Shown: one piece after another, positions 41,064 to 50,386 of the stretch
Position numbering within the stretch: the stretch's first letter is position 1
Layout of the letters: each line of letters opens with the position of its first letter
Assembly (NCBI RefSeq): GCF_001440415.1
Contig: NZ_LLYA01000164.1
Span: 1 to 64,000 of the forward strand
Reading direction: 5' to 3'
Length of the DNA stretch: 64,000 bases
DNA from: Bradyrhizobium retamae
GTDB lineage: Bacteria > Pseudomonadota > Alphaproteobacteria > Rhizobiales > Xanthobacteraceae
Notes under the pieces: model-generated
Databases searched by the model: none
The model's input: only the letters and a program-made list of their open reading frames with translations
Told to the model about the DNA's origin: nothing
Position numbers and translations under genes: made by a program

Positions 41064-42002
41064 ATGATCGGCGTTCTCGTGTTTCCGGATTTCCAGTTGC
41101 TCGACGCGGCCGGGCCGATATCGGCGTTCGAGATCGCGGCGCGCTTTGCCGAGGGGGCGTCCGCGATCCGGGTTCTGGCGGTGACGCCGGGGCCGGTGCG
41201 CTCGTCGTCGGGCGTCGAAATCGTTGCGAAAGGTTTGAAGTCGGCATCTGCGATCACGACGCTGATCGTCGCCGGCGGCGAGGGCGTGCGGCAGGCCGCC
41301 GCCTGCGAGAAGACGATCGGCTTCGTGCGCACGATTGCCAAGCGCGGCATCCGCATCGCCAGCGTCTGCTCTGGCGCCTATGTCCTCGCAGAAGCCGGCC
41401 TGCTCGACGGCCGCCGCGCCACCACTCATTGGCAGCGCACGCGGCATTTTCTGAAAACCTATCCGCAGGTGAAGCTGGAGCCCGATCGCATCTTCGTGCG
41501 CGACGGCGACGTCTGGACGTCGGCGGGAATATCGGCCGGCATCGATCTGTCGCTGGCGATGATCGCGGAGGACTATGGCGACGAGATCGCGCAGAAGACC
41601 GCGAAGCAACTCGTGCTCTATCACCGCCGCAGCGGCGGCCAGTCGCAATTCTCCTCGCTTCTCGAACTGAAGGCGCCGAACGGCCGCTTCGGGCCGCTGC
41701 TGGCCTGGGCGCGCGAAAACCTCGATGCGCCGCTCACCGTCGAGGATCTCGCCGAGCAGGCCGGCATGAGCTCGCGGCATTTCACCCGCGCCTTCATGGC
41801 CGAGACCGGCACCACGCCGTCAAAGGCGGTGGAGCGGCTGCGGATCGAGGTGGCACGGCAACGCGTGCAGTCCTCCAGCGAGGCGATCGAGCGCGTGGCG
41901 CAGACCACCGGCTTCCGTGACCCGGAGCGGATGCGCCGCGCCTTCATCCGCGCCTTCGGCCAGCCCCCGCAATCGCTGCGCCGCGCGGCGCGGGCAGGGT
42001 AG
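41064..42002 (+). CDS. GlxA-type regulator (DJ-1 domain + AraC HTH)
   Basis: A 312-residue two-domain regulator. Residues 1-180 form a DJ-1/PfpI-like sensor (SVCSGAYVLAEAGLLDGRRATTHW with Cys102), and residues ~205-312 an AraC HTH pair (TVEDLAEQAGMSSRHFTRAF and IERVAQTTGFRDPERMRRAF). Such proteins usually activate neighbouring catabolic genes upon ligand binding. It probably controls the divergent isocyanide hydratase gene. ATG 41064 starts the sensor strand directly. Confidence 0.9.
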   Translation: MIGVLVFPDFQLLDAAGPISAFEIAARFAEGASAIRVLAVTPGPVRSSSGVEIVAKGLKSASAITTLIVAGGEGVRQAAACEKTIGFVRTIAKRGIRIASVCSGAYVLAEAGLLDGRRATTHWQRTRHFLKTYPQVKLEPDRIFVRDGDVWTSAGISAGIDLSLAMIAEDYGDEIAQKTAKQLVLYHRRSGGQSQFSSLLELKAPNGRFGPLLAWARENLDAPLTVEDLAEQAGMSSRHFTRAFMAETGTTPSKAVERLRIEVARQRVQSSSEAIERVAQTTGFRDPERMRRAFIRAFGQPPQSLRRAARAG

Positions 42003-42016
42003 GTGAACGGAAGCCG

Positions 42017-42502
42017 CTACCTCCGGAAATCCACCCGGCCTTGCGCAAAGTAGCCGTCTATTCGCTGATCACTCACCACCAGGCCAACCCAGGGCACCGT
42101 GATCTCGGGGTTGTTCAGGTTGATATACTTGCCCACCAGCCGCCGCGGACCTTCGCGCCGTGCCTCGATCAGTCCCCGGCGCGCGCCGGAATTCCAATCG
42201 AACAACAGGTACACGCGGTCTCCCACGGTTCTCGCTTCGCCCCGGCCCTGTTTCCATTTATCGGGGGCATCGCCTGGTATGGTTGGGTCCGCAGCACCCT
42301 TCCAGCGGCTTGACCACTCACCATCGATCGTGCCGCGCTGGTAGCTCGCATCACCAGGGCTCCATGGCTTTGCATTCTCGTCGGTGGCGGATTCTTCCGG
42401 CATCGTGATGCGGGCGAACTGCGTCACGTCGTCATCACCGGGATTTGGAACGTCCATGACGCCGAACGGATTTCGGATCGTCAGATCGCCTTCGGATTTC
42501 AT
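42017..42502 (-). CDS. Soluble protein of unknown function (161 aa)
   Basis: A 161-residue protein with AAGG before ATG 42502. Strand-rich C-terminal half: TVGDRVYLLFDWNSGARRGLIEARREGPRRLVGKYINLNN, then VPWVGLVVSDQRIDGYFAQGRVDFRR. The repeated strands with charged loops resemble a beta-barrel binding domain. N-terminal part is polar with Asp/Pro. No signal peptide. Not recognised. The convergent stop of the regulator is 15 bases away. Confidence 0.65.
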   Translation of the reverse strand: MKSEGDLTIRNPFGVMDVPNPGDDDVTQFARITMPEESATDENAKPWSPGDASYQRGTIDGEWSSRWKGAADPTIPGDAPDKWKQGRGEARTVGDRVYLLFDWNSGARRGLIEARREGPRRLVGKYINLNNPEITVPWVGLVVSDQRIDGYFAQGRVDFRR

Positions 42503-42679
42503 AGGCCTTCTCCAACTGCAGTCGCCCCGCCTTGGTTCAGCGGCACGGCTTGATTCGTGAGCGTTCTGGATCGCAAGATGAAGGCGTCGCGGCCACCCGA
42601 TTCCCGAAGGAACCGTGGTGACGATGCTGCCAGAGCCGATTTCGAACAGTGTCCGGCTGCAAGGGCCAGGGTAACCTCC

Positions 42680-43522
42680 TCACGCGGAGGGAGCGGCGCT
42701 GATTTCCAGATCGGCCACGACGCCGAAATGGTCGCTGGGCCAGATGCCGTCGACCGCCAGGTCGAATGCGAGCGAGGCGGCCTGAACCTCGCAACTCGCG
42801 TTCGGGTGGGCGTCCCAGGAGCCCACGAACACGTAATCGACCCTTCGCCGATGACGCGGCTGACGGACGATCCTGCCGATCTCCGACTGCGCATTTGGAT
42901 TGTCGACGCTCCAGGTATAACCCTGACCTTCGCCTGCGACTTCCCAGGCGTCGTGATACTTGACGCTTCGTCCGCCGAGCGACTGCAGTCCGGTAAGGTA
43001 GCGAATGCTGGCCGCGTCAGGCGTTGCGTTGAAGTCGCCGGCGATGATGGTGGGAAGCGGCCGCCGGTGACGCGCGTCGAGATCCGTCAGCGCAACGACC
43101 TGCCGTTCCCGGGCCGATTCCGCGGAGAGCCGCCACGAGGTCGTAGCGGCGATGAACAAAAGATCGTCTTCGCCGGGTAGCGGCACCGATACTGCCAGCG
43201 AGCACCACGGGACATCGTTCGCATCCGACATGCGCAGATCCAGGACTTCCTCGACGCGATGCGGCCATCGCGTCGCGATGGCGCTTCCGCCAAAACGATC
43301 GGCATGGGGCGGGACGGTGCGCAGCACGTCAGCCTGATGCGTTCCATACAGACCGGTGTCGTGGATCAACTCGTCGAGTTGCGAATGGTCCGGCGATTTG
43401 ACCACTTCCTGGAATGACACGAGATCGGGAGCCAGCCGGCGCAGTTCTAGATTGATCAGACCGGTTCGTTTCGGATCGCCTTGCCGATTCCAGACGTTGA
43501 GCGTGACGACGCGTAGCCGCAT
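42680..43522 (-). CDS. Endonuclease/exonuclease/phosphatase family protein
   Basis: A 280-residue EEP-fold hydrolase. TLNVWN and VSFQEVV provide the metal-binding Asn and Glu, TIIAGDFNATPDA the Asp/Asn pair, RRVDYVFVG the Arg-Asp, and IWPSDHFGVVADL the catalytic Asp-His. All the usual catalytic residues are present. No signal peptide, so it acts in the cytosol. Substrates of the family range from nucleic acids to phosphoinositides and sphingolipids, so none is assigned. Confidence 0.88.
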   Translation of the reverse strand: MRLRVVTLNVWNRQGDPKRTGLINLELRRLAPDLVSFQEVVKSPDHSQLDELIHDTGLYGTHQADVLRTVPPHADRFGGSAIATRWPHRVEEVLDLRMSDANDVPWCSLAVSVPLPGEDDLLFIAATTSWRLSAESARERQVVALTDLDARHRRPLPTIIAGDFNATPDAASIRYLTGLQSLGGRSVKYHDAWEVAGEGQGYTWSVDNPNAQSEIGRIVRQPRHRRRVDYVFVGSWDAHPNASCEVQAASLAFDLAVDGIWPSDHFGVVADLEISAAPSA

Positions 43523-43622
43523 CCTCGTAAGCCGGCTTCATGAACCAACCAAGATGAACCAACCAAGACAACGTCCGCTGGAGCGGTTGGTTCAGCGCTT
43601 GTCGGCGGCCGTCCGCGCCGGC

Positions 43623-44504
43623 TCAGGCAACGTCGGCTTGCGCGCTCTGCGTTTCCTCGGTGAGCAAGGCGTCCAGATCGACAAGCTGCGGATCGTCGTC
43701 CTGTGGTTCGCCGTTTCCTGCGCTGCCGTGAAGATGCATCAACGTCTGTACGCGGCGGGCATTGAGATGGTCTACATGCTGATGCTGCAGCGCTACCGGC
43801 AGCAGCGCCTTGGGCAGCCCGACCAACGCAAAGGCGGGAACTTTGCGCACCTTGCCGTCCTCGCGCCAACGCAGGGGATGGAGGGTGTACATCAATTGCC
43901 GTTCGGACTCTGCCGATCGCGGCTCCTCCGACAGGGATGGCGCGGGGTTGGCGAGGTTGGCGTTGCCCGCGCGCGTGCGCACCGCGGCGGAACGCAGCTC
44001 CCAGCAGATCAAGTCCGCCGCCGCGCGGACTTCGCTACGCACCGCATCCACGCTGGCCGAGAACCGGGTGGCTTCGGGTATCGACAGCGAGCTTTTTGTA
44101 ACGGCTTCGACGAGCGTTGTGGCGCCGGCTTCGAATCCGGGCGCAGCCCGCTCGATCGCCGCAGCCATCGCCTCGATCTCGTCAGCCAGCGCGTCGCGGT
44201 CGCGCTGGGTCTTGGCATCAGCGAGCGCGCGCTCGGCCGAGGCCACCTGATCGTCAAATTCCACCAATTCGGCGCGCAACGACTTGGCGCGGTCTTCAAC
44301 GGCGCGCATGCTGGCTTCGGCTCGATCGAGCCGGGAATTGTCGGCACCGGCTACCGCCAGCCGTTCGGCAGCGGCACGCTTTTCTGCAAGTTCCGATTCG
44401 GCGACGCTCAACCGCTCGGCCAACTTCTGCCGCGCCGTCAGCTTGTCCTTCAGCGCAACCTCGAAGCGCTCGATCGGGCCGAGCTCGCGCCTGAAAAATG
44501 CCAT
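43623..44504 (-). CDS. Coiled-coil protein, unknown function
   Basis: A 293-residue protein starting at ATG 44504 (GAGGTG upstream; the frame is open to 44648). Residues ~1-140 form a long Ala/Glu/Arg-rich coiled coil (LAERLSVAESELAEKRAAAERL and EASMRAVEDRAKSLRAELVEF), followed by a mixed domain with PALALVGL-like strands and a polar acidic tail. No membrane segment. Length and layout would suit a structural or phage-tail-like protein, but no phage genes surround it. Function unknown. Confidence 0.7.
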   Translation of the reverse strand: MAFFRRELGPIERFEVALKDKLTARQKLAERLSVAESELAEKRAAAERLAVAGADNSRLDRAEASMRAVEDRAKSLRAELVEFDDQVASAERALADAKTQRDRDALADEIEAMAAAIERAAPGFEAGATTLVEAVTKSSLSIPEATRFSASVDAVRSEVRAAADLICWELRSAAVRTRAGNANLANPAPSLSEEPRSAESERQLMYTLHPLRWREDGKVRKVPAFALVGLPKALLPVALQHQHVDHLNARRVQTLMHLHGSAGNGEPQDDDPQLVDLDALLTEETQSAQADVA

Positions 44505-44659
44505 TGCAATCACCTCGCGGATTGCTGCCGAATCACCGGCAGAGTTGTTGCGTGCGAGAGCTAGTCCGCAACTTGGATAACATTGCGGCCTGAGTCGGTA
44601 CAGCCCAGTCGGCCAATGGATGATCGCCGACACGAGGCCGGCAACCACTTTCGACCGCG

Positions 44660-44988
44660 CTAAACCCGCGCGTCGGGATGCCAGCCCAGGATAGCGAGCA
44701 TCACCAGGAAACCGACGACGTAGGCCACCGCCACAGGCCAGCCATGGCTAACCCAGCGTCCGACGACTTCGCCTCCGAATACATGTTCGACTGGGCGACG
44801 CCGGCCGATGAGCCGAACCAGCTCATCGAGCCGCCGAACCCGACGGCGTAAGCCAGGAAGCCCAATCATAGCCGCCCTGTTTCAGGGCGAGCGCGGTGAG
44901 GGGAATGTTGTCGAACACCGCGGAGACGAAGCCTGGCCCAAGCGCGGTCGGCCATGATGCCACCGGCAGCCGCTCGACCGGCATATGT
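44660..44988 (-). pseudogene. Truncated, frameshifted NhaD-type antiporter
   Basis: Three short reading-frame pieces join into the C-terminus of a sodium:proton antiporter of NhaD type: ASWPTALGPGFVSAVFDNIP with LTALALKQGGYDW, then (after a 1-base loss near 44860) FLAYAVGFGGSM with SWFGSSAGVAQSNMYSEAK, then (after another 1-base loss near 44765) GRWVSHGWPVAVAYVVGFLV with MLAILGWHPD. The order and motifs are normal for the family, but the first several hundred residues are absent: upstream of 44988 the esterase gene begins to end. A clear relic gene. Confidence 0.8.
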
Positions 44989-44991
44989 GCG

Positions 44992-45939
44992 TTATTTCAA
45001 CGTTTTCAGCCAGCCAGCGATTTCGCTGACGGCGACGTTGGCCTGCTGCAGCAGCTTGCCCATGGTGAAGAAGCCGTGGAATTGGCCCGGGAAATGCCGG
45101 TAGGTCATGGGCACGCCGGCTTCCTTCAGCCGCGCGGCGTATTCGGCGCCCTCGTCGCGCAGCGGATCGGCGCCTGCGGTCAGCACATAGGCCGGCGGCA
45201 AGCCGGCGAGCGTTTTCGCGCGCGCGGGCGAGGCTTTCCAATGCTCGATGTCGGCCGCGCCGTTCAGATAATGGTTGCAGAACCATTTGATCACGGAGTG
45301 CGTCAGCAGGATGCTGGTCTCTGGCTCGCTGTGCGAGGGATGCGTCATCGCAAAATCGGTGGCGGGATAAATCAGCACCTGGCCGGCGAGCTTCGGGCCG
45401 TCGCCGTCGCGTGCGGCGAGCGCCACGACGGCGGCGAGATTGCCGCCGGCGCTGTCGCCGCCGATCAGCAAGTGGGCCGCGTCGATGCCGAACTGGCTGG
45501 CATTGGCGGCAACCCACTTCGTCGCGGTGATGGCGTCGTCGGCGGCGGCGGGAAATTTGTGCTCCGGCGCCAGCCGGTAGTCGACCGAGATCACGATCAA
45601 CTCGCCCTCGTGGGCAAGCTTCTGGCAGACCACTTCATGGGTGTCGAGATCGCCGATCACCCAGCCGCCGCCGTGAAAGAATACCAGGCACGGCGCAAGG
45701 CCGTTGCTCTTGCGCAGCGTCTTCGGCGTGTAAATGCGCGCCGGAATCGTGCCGTGCGGCGCGGGGATCGCGAGCGGCTTGGTCGATTCGAGCGCGGGCG
45801 GTTCGGGATTACTGACGACACGGGCGCTTCGATAATATTCGCGCGCTTCCGGCGCGGTCAGCGTCTCATAGGCGGGACGGCCCGCCTCCTGGAAAGCTTT
45901 GTAGACGGCGGCGGCATCGGGATCGAGCGTGACGGGCAT
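44992..45939 (-). CDS. Alpha/beta hydrolase, hormone-sensitive lipase family
   Basis: A 315-residue esterase/lipase. The oxyanion-hole motif HGGG (residues 89-92), the nucleophile GDSAGG with Ser163, the Asp in AGADPLRDEG and the His in HFPGQFHGF complete the triad. Such enzymes cleave short-chain esters in the cytosol. It neighbours the NhaD relic but has no obvious functional partner; an intergenic repeat separates it from the SDR gene upstream. Confidence 0.9.
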   Translation of the reverse strand: MPVTLDPDAAAVYKAFQEAGRPAYETLTAPEAREYYRSARVVSNPEPPALESTKPLAIPAPHGTIPARIYTPKTLRKSNGLAPCLVFFHGGGWVIGDLDTHEVVCQKLAHEGELIVISVDYRLAPEHKFPAAADDAITATKWVAANASQFGIDAAHLLIGGDSAGGNLAAVVALAARDGDGPKLAGQVLIYPATDFAMTHPSHSEPETSILLTHSVIKWFCNHYLNGAADIEHWKASPARAKTLAGLPPAYVLTAGADPLRDEGAEYAARLKEAGVPMTYRHFPGQFHGFFTMGKLLQQANVAVSEIAGWLKTLK

Positions 45940-45968
45940 GATTGGGAATGACCTCTAATGTTGGTTTC

Positions 45969-46034
45969 GTCATTCCGGGGCGCGTAGCGAACCCGGAATC
46001 TCGAGGTATGCTTCGCGTCGCTCCGGAACGACGT
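45969..46034. repeat. Inverted repeat, CGTCATTCCGG family
   Basis: Arms CGTCATTCCGGGG (from 45969) and CTCCGGAACGACG (ending near 46033), with GCGTAGCGAACC/CTTCGCG partner motifs between. It overlaps the stop codon region of the SDR gene at 46034. This is a common type of intergenic repeat in Bradyrhizobium (from memory). Confidence 0.75.
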
Positions 46035-46813
46035 CAGGCGGCGGTGCGGCCGCCATCGACGGTATAGGCGGAGCCGGAAACGTAGCTGGCCTCATCGGAG
46101 GCCAGGAACGCCACGATGGAGGCGACTTCGGTAGCCTGACCGAGCCGCCGCGCCGGAATCCGGTCGACGATCTTTTCGGTCGGCGGCGGCTCATTGCCGG
46201 GATTGCGGCCCTGCAGGATCGTGCTCAGCATCCGGCTGTCGATCAGGCCGGGACAGACGCAGTTCACCCGCACGCCGGTGCCGGTGCATTCCCAGGCGGC
46301 GCTCTTGGTGAGACCGATCACGGCGTGCTTGCTGGCGCTGTAGACGGCGATCATCGGCGAGCCGATCAGGCCGGCGATGGAGGCGGTGTTGATGATGCTG
46401 CCCTTGTTCTGCTTCAGCATCACCGGCAGCACGTGCTTCATGCCGAGAAAGACGCCGACCACGTTGACGTCGAGCACGCGCCGAAAACTCTCCAGCGAAT
46501 ATTCCGGGATCGGCTTGATATCGCCCTCGACGCCGGCGTTGTTGTAGAAGACATCGATGGTGCCGAACCGGTCGACGCTGGCGCGGACATATTCCGCGAC
46601 TTCTTCCTCCCGGGTGACGTCCGCCGCGACCGCGAGCGCTTCGGCCGAGGCCGGCAGGTCCTTGATGGCGGCCGCAAGATCCTGCTCCTTGCGGTCGATG
46701 GCGACGATGCGGGCGCCGCGCTCGGCCAACAGGCGGATGGTCGCGGTTCCAATGACACCGGCCGCGCCGGTCACGACGGCAACTCGGCCATCGAGGCGAA
46801 TTCGATCGGGCAT
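46034..46813 (-). CDS. Short-chain dehydrogenase/reductase (SDR)
   Basis: A 259-residue classical SDR. Cofactor motif TGAAGVIG (residues 15-22), NNAG (91-94), catalytic Ser145, Tyr158 and Lys162 (YSASK), and the C-terminal YVSGSAYTVDGG ending. Asp40 at the end of strand 2 (IVAIDR) predicts preference for NAD(H). It is longer at the PGLIDSRML loop, as in 2,5-dichloro-dihydrodiol dehydrogenase-like members. Substrate unknown; adjacent to the esterase on the same strand. Confidence 0.88.
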   Translation of the reverse strand: MPDRIRLDGRVAVVTGAAGVIGTATIRLLAERGARIVAIDRKEQDLAAAIKDLPASAEALAVAADVTREEEVAEYVRASVDRFGTIDVFYNNAGVEGDIKPIPEYSLESFRRVLDVNVVGVFLGMKHVLPVMLKQNKGSIINTASIAGLIGSPMIAVYSASKHAVIGLTKSAAWECTGTGVRVNCVCPGLIDSRMLSTILQGRNPGNEPPPTEKIVDRIPARRLGQATEVASIVAFLASDEASYVSGSAYTVDGGRTAA

Positions 46814-47098
46814 AGCTTGAGGTTTCCTCTGGCTCGTCCGGTTATCCCGGATTTTGGTGGTTTTCGCGCGTGGCCGCGCGATCAGGCCACTATTCCATCT
46901 GCAGGCGGGGCTGACTAGATCATGGAGCGATGTTCCGAAAACCGTCTTCCGCCTTCCAGGCCATGATATTCACTGCGGCAGGATGGGGGCAAACCGCCCT
47001 TTCCCCGCCGTATTCACCGTGTTAACCGGGAGGGACGCGAGCGGCGGACAAGTCTGTACTATGTCGCGAGCCCGATTCGCCTGTTAAAGCCGCGCGAG

Positions 47099-48079
47099 AT
47101 GCTTCGAACCATTGCCCTGACCGGTCTTGCGGCCATGATCGCCGCCACCATGACCTCGCTTGCGCCGCCCGCGCAGGCGCAGATCGGCAATATCTTTTCC
47201 GATCCGCCGCTGCGGCCGCCGGGCGCCATTCCCCGCGGCAATCAACAGCAGCAACAATTCCCCGACGACGACGAGGAAGTGCCGGAACTACCGCGCGGCC
47301 GCCTGCTGCCGACCCCGAACCGTCCGCCGCCGGGGCAGGGCGCTCCACCGCCGGGAAGCTTCCAGTCGCAGCCGCTGGCGCCGCCGCCCGGCACCACCGC
47401 TCCTCCGCAGGGGACACAGCCGGGCGTCGCGGTTCAGCCGCCGCAGCCCGGAGGTCCAGGCGTCGCCAACGCGCCACCGGGTCAGCGCCAGCCGCCCGCC
47501 AAGGGCGTGCCCAATTCGCCGGCGACCCTGCAGCCGGGCGACGAGGTCGTGTCCGAACCGCCGGCCACCAAGATCACCAACAAGAAGGCGAGCTTCTCCG
47601 GTCTCGACAAGATCACTGGCCGCATCATCAATTTCGACGAGGACATCGGCGAGACCGTGCAGTTCGGCGCACTGCGCGTGAAGACCAGCGCTTGCTACAC
47701 GCGCCCATCGACGGAGGCCGCCAACACCGATGCGTTCGTCGAGGTCGACGAGATCACGCTGCAGGGCGAGGTGAAGCGGATCTTCTCGGGCTGGATGTTC
47801 GCCGCCAGCCCCGGCCTGCACGGCGTCGAGCATCCGGTCTACGATATCTGGCTGACCGACTGCAAAGGCCCTGACCAGACCATCGTCAGCGCGCAGCCCG
47901 ATCCGAAGCCGGCTCCACCACCCGCGGCCGCCAAGCGTCCGCCGCCGCCGAAGCAGGCGGCGCCGCGCCCGCCAGGACCGCCGCCGCAGCCGCAATTCCA
48001 GCAGCAGCCGCAGCAGGCTCCACCGCCTCCGCCGCAGCAGCGGCCGGGCGGGTTGTTTGGTGGATTGTTCGGGAATTAG
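47099..48079 (+). CDS. DUF2155 domain protein, exported
   Basis: A 326-residue protein. Signal peptide (residues 1-27, ending AQA), a Pro/Gln-rich region (residues ~40-150), then the DUF2155 domain (residues ~155-265: FSGLDKITGRIINFDEDIGETVQFG, CYTRPSTEAANTDAFVEVDE and FSGWMFAASPGLHGVEHPVYDIWLTDC), and a Pro-rich tail with poly-Q/P blocks. The domain is restricted to alphaproteobacteria; its role is unknown. The ribosome binding site at 47099 is weak. Confidence 0.88.
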   Translation: MLRTIALTGLAAMIAATMTSLAPPAQAQIGNIFSDPPLRPPGAIPRGNQQQQQFPDDDEEVPELPRGRLLPTPNRPPPGQGAPPPGSFQSQPLAPPPGTTAPPQGTQPGVAVQPPQPGGPGVANAPPGQRQPPAKGVPNSPATLQPGDEVVSEPPATKITNKKASFSGLDKITGRIINFDEDIGETVQFGALRVKTSACYTRPSTEAANTDAFVEVDEITLQGEVKRIFSGWMFAASPGLHGVEHPVYDIWLTDCKGPDQTIVSAQPDPKPAPPPAAAKRPPPPKQAAPRPPGPPPQPQFQQQPQQAPPPPPQQRPGGLFGGLFGN

Positions 48080-48113
48080 CGGCGTCCATGCCCCCCGCGG
48101 GGCACTTATACAC

Positions 48114-49073
48114 TTAATATGCGCCGTGCAGCTTCCACTTGCCGTCGGCCGTGCGCCGTAGAGTGGGATCGCTCATCCGGATGTGCGTTGCGAGGAAATC
48201 GATGAAGGTGCGCACGCGCGCCGGCAGCGGTCCGGCGTGGCCGACGTAGATCGCATGAATGTCTTCGCGGTCCCCGGGATTGTAGTTCTGCAGCATTGGA
48301 ATCAGGCGTCCGGCCTCGATATCGAGACCGATGTGGAATAGAGCCAGGCGTGCGCAGCCAACGCCGCCGAGGGCGAGCCGACGGACCGCTTCGCCGTCAC
48401 TGGCGCGCGCGGCCGGCGGCGGCAGCACCTCCTCGATCCGCTCGCCGCGCCTGAACGGCCAGCCGCGAATGCTGCGCGGAAAAGTCCAGCCGATGCCGCG
48501 ATGACTGGCGAGTTCAGCCGGCGTCTTCGGCTCGCCGAAACGGGCAAGATAGGACGGCGCGGCTACCACCGCCATGCGGCTGGTTCCGAGCTTGCGCGCG
48601 ACGAGGCGCGAAGCCCCCAGCGGCCCGACGCGGATGGCTACGTCGGCGCGCTCCTGCATCAGGTCGATGATTGTATCGGTGAAGACAATGTCGACCGTGA
48701 TCTCCGGATGCTCGACGAGAAAGCGCGGCAATAGCGGCATCACGTGCTGCATCCCAAACGGGATGTTGCTGTTCACCATCAGATGCCCGCGCGGCGCTGC
48801 GCCGGAGCCGGCCTCGCGCTCGGCCTCCTCGATCTCGCCGAGGATGCGCAGCGAGCGCTGGTAGAAGGCTTGGCCTTCCTCAGTCAGTTGGAGTTTGCGC
48901 GTCGTCCGGTTGACGAGCCGCGCGCCGAGCCGGGCTTCCAGGCGGGATACCAGCTTGCTGACGCCGGATGGGGTCAGGCGAAAGCTCTTTGCCGCGGCGG
49001 TGAACCCGCCGAGGTCGACGACGCGGACGAAGACCTCCATCTCGGCGGAACGATTGGTGTCGAGTCGAGCCAT
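48114..49073 (-). CDS. LysR-family transcription regulator
   Basis: A 319-residue LysR protein. Residues ~10-68 hold the HTH (FTAAAKSFRLTPSGVSKLVSRLEARLGARLVNRTTRKLQLT), and the rest the periplasmic-binding-like effector domain (VNSNIPFGMQHVMPLLPRFLVEHPEI). It diverges from the MFS transporter at 49177 with a 103-base gap, the usual LysR arrangement, and probably controls that gene and the aldo/keto reductase. Cytosolic. Confidence 0.93.
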   Translation of the reverse strand: MARLDTNRSAEMEVFVRVVDLGGFTAAAKSFRLTPSGVSKLVSRLEARLGARLVNRTTRKLQLTEEGQAFYQRSLRILGEIEEAEREAGSGAAPRGHLMVNSNIPFGMQHVMPLLPRFLVEHPEITVDIVFTDTIIDLMQERADVAIRVGPLGASRLVARKLGTSRMAVVAAPSYLARFGEPKTPAELASHRGIGWTFPRSIRGWPFRRGERIEEVLPPPAARASDGEAVRRLALGGVGCARLALFHIGLDIEAGRLIPMLQNYNPGDREDIHAIYVGHAGPLPARVRTFIDFLATHIRMSDPTLRRTADGKWKLHGAY

Positions 49074-49176
49074 GTTGATTTCACGTCACAAATGATTGGA
49101 CTGCTGGCACTCTAATTCTTCTGCCGCCCTTCCGCTATTTGCGTTGCAGCAACCCTGTCCCGATCCGGAGCAACGC

Positions 49177-50358
49177 ATGCCTGCCGCCGTCCTTGCGCTG
49201 ACCGCCGGTGCCTTTGGCATCGGCACCACTGAATTCATCATCATGGGTCTCTTGCTGCAGGTCGCCGCCGACATGCAGGTCTCGGTCTCCGCGGCAGGTC
49301 TCCTGATTTCCGGCTATGCGCTCGGCGTGTTCGTGGGAGCGCCGATCCTGACGCTGGCGACGCGGCGGATGCCGCGCAAGGCGGTGCTGCTTGCTCTGAT
49401 GACGATCTTTACCTTCGGCAACGCCGCCTGCGCGCTGGCGCCGGACTACCGGCTGTTGATGGCGGCGCGGATCCTCACCTCTCTCGCCCATGGCACATTT
49501 TTTGGCGTCGGATCGGTGGTGGCGACGAGCCTGGTCACTGAGGACAAGCGTGCCTCCGCAATTGCCACCATGTTCATCGGACTGACGGTGGCTACTCTGC
49601 TCGGCGTGCCCTTTGGTGCGTGGTTCGGCCTGATGCTGGGATGGCGTGCCGCGTTCTGGGCGGTGACCGTGATTGGGCTGGTCGCCTTCGCCGTATTGGT
49701 CGTTCTGGTTCCCGGCAACGTGGGCGGCAATGAGAAAGCCACTTCGCTGCGCGAGGAGCTGGCGGTGGTCGGCCGTCCGCGGGTCCTTCTCGGCCTCGCC
49801 ATGACGGTGTTCGGTTTTGCCGGCCTGTTCGTCGTCGTTACCTATGTCCAGCCGATCCTGACGCGGCTGACCGGCTTCTCTGAAGCGGCGGTCTCGCCGA
49901 TCCTTCTCGTGTTTGGCGTCGGCCTGTCGATCGGCAACGTTGCGGGTGGGCGGCTCGCCGACCGTGGTCTCGGACGCGCCTTGATCGGCACGCTTGCCGC
50001 GCTTGCGCTCGTCCTCGTCGCGCTTGCGGCGGTGCTGTCGATCAAGGGTCTCGCCGTGGCCTTCATCTTTCTGCTCGGCATCGCCGCCTTCGCCACCGTG
50101 GCGCCGCTGCAGCTTCGCGTGCTCGAAGCGGCCGGCGCCGACGGGCGCACGCTCGCATCCAGCCTCAACATCGCGGCCTTCAATCTTGGCAATGCGCTCG
50201 GCGCATGGGCCGGCGGGCTTACGATCGATCGCGGCTTGGGCCTTGCCGCGCTTCCACTCGTCGCGGCGGCGATCACCGCGGCGGGACTCCTGCTGGCGCT
50301 ATGGAGCATGCATTTGGACCGTCCAGTACCTTCCGCTGCGGCGTGCCCGGCGGAATGA
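49177..50358 (+). CDS. MFS transporter, DHA1 type
   Basis: A 393-residue twelve-helix major-facilitator exporter, starting at ATG 49177 (GGAG 6 bases upstream). GAFGIGTTEFIIMGLL in helix 1 and PLGILADRL-like GAPILTLATRRMPRKAVLL in loop 2-3 match the AraJ/YdhP group of drug or sugar-type exporters. Paired with the divergent LysR regulator and followed 28 bases later by an aldo/keto reductase, suggesting a detoxification set that modifies and expels one compound. Confidence 0.9.
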   Translation: MPAAVLALTAGAFGIGTTEFIIMGLLLQVAADMQVSVSAAGLLISGYALGVFVGAPILTLATRRMPRKAVLLALMTIFTFGNAACALAPDYRLLMAARILTSLAHGTFFGVGSVVATSLVTEDKRASAIATMFIGLTVATLLGVPFGAWFGLMLGWRAAFWAVTVIGLVAFAVLVVLVPGNVGGNEKATSLREELAVVGRPRVLLGLAMTVFGFAGLFVVVTYVQPILTRLTGFSEAAVSPILLVFGVGLSIGNVAGGRLADRGLGRALIGTLAALALVLVALAAVLSIKGLAVAFIFLLGIAAFATVAPLQLRVLEAAGADGRTLASSLNIAAFNLGNALGAWAGGLTIDRGLGLAALPLVAAAITAAGLLLALWSMHLDRPVPSAAACPAE

Positions 50359-50386
50359 AAGCAAAGGATCAAAAGGGAGCACAACG

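Noticed and set aside
44505..44990. Phage or prophage context for the coiled-coil protein at 43623
   Set aside because: No integrase, terminase, capsid or lysis gene is within reach; the neighbours are an EEP enzyme and an antiporter relic.
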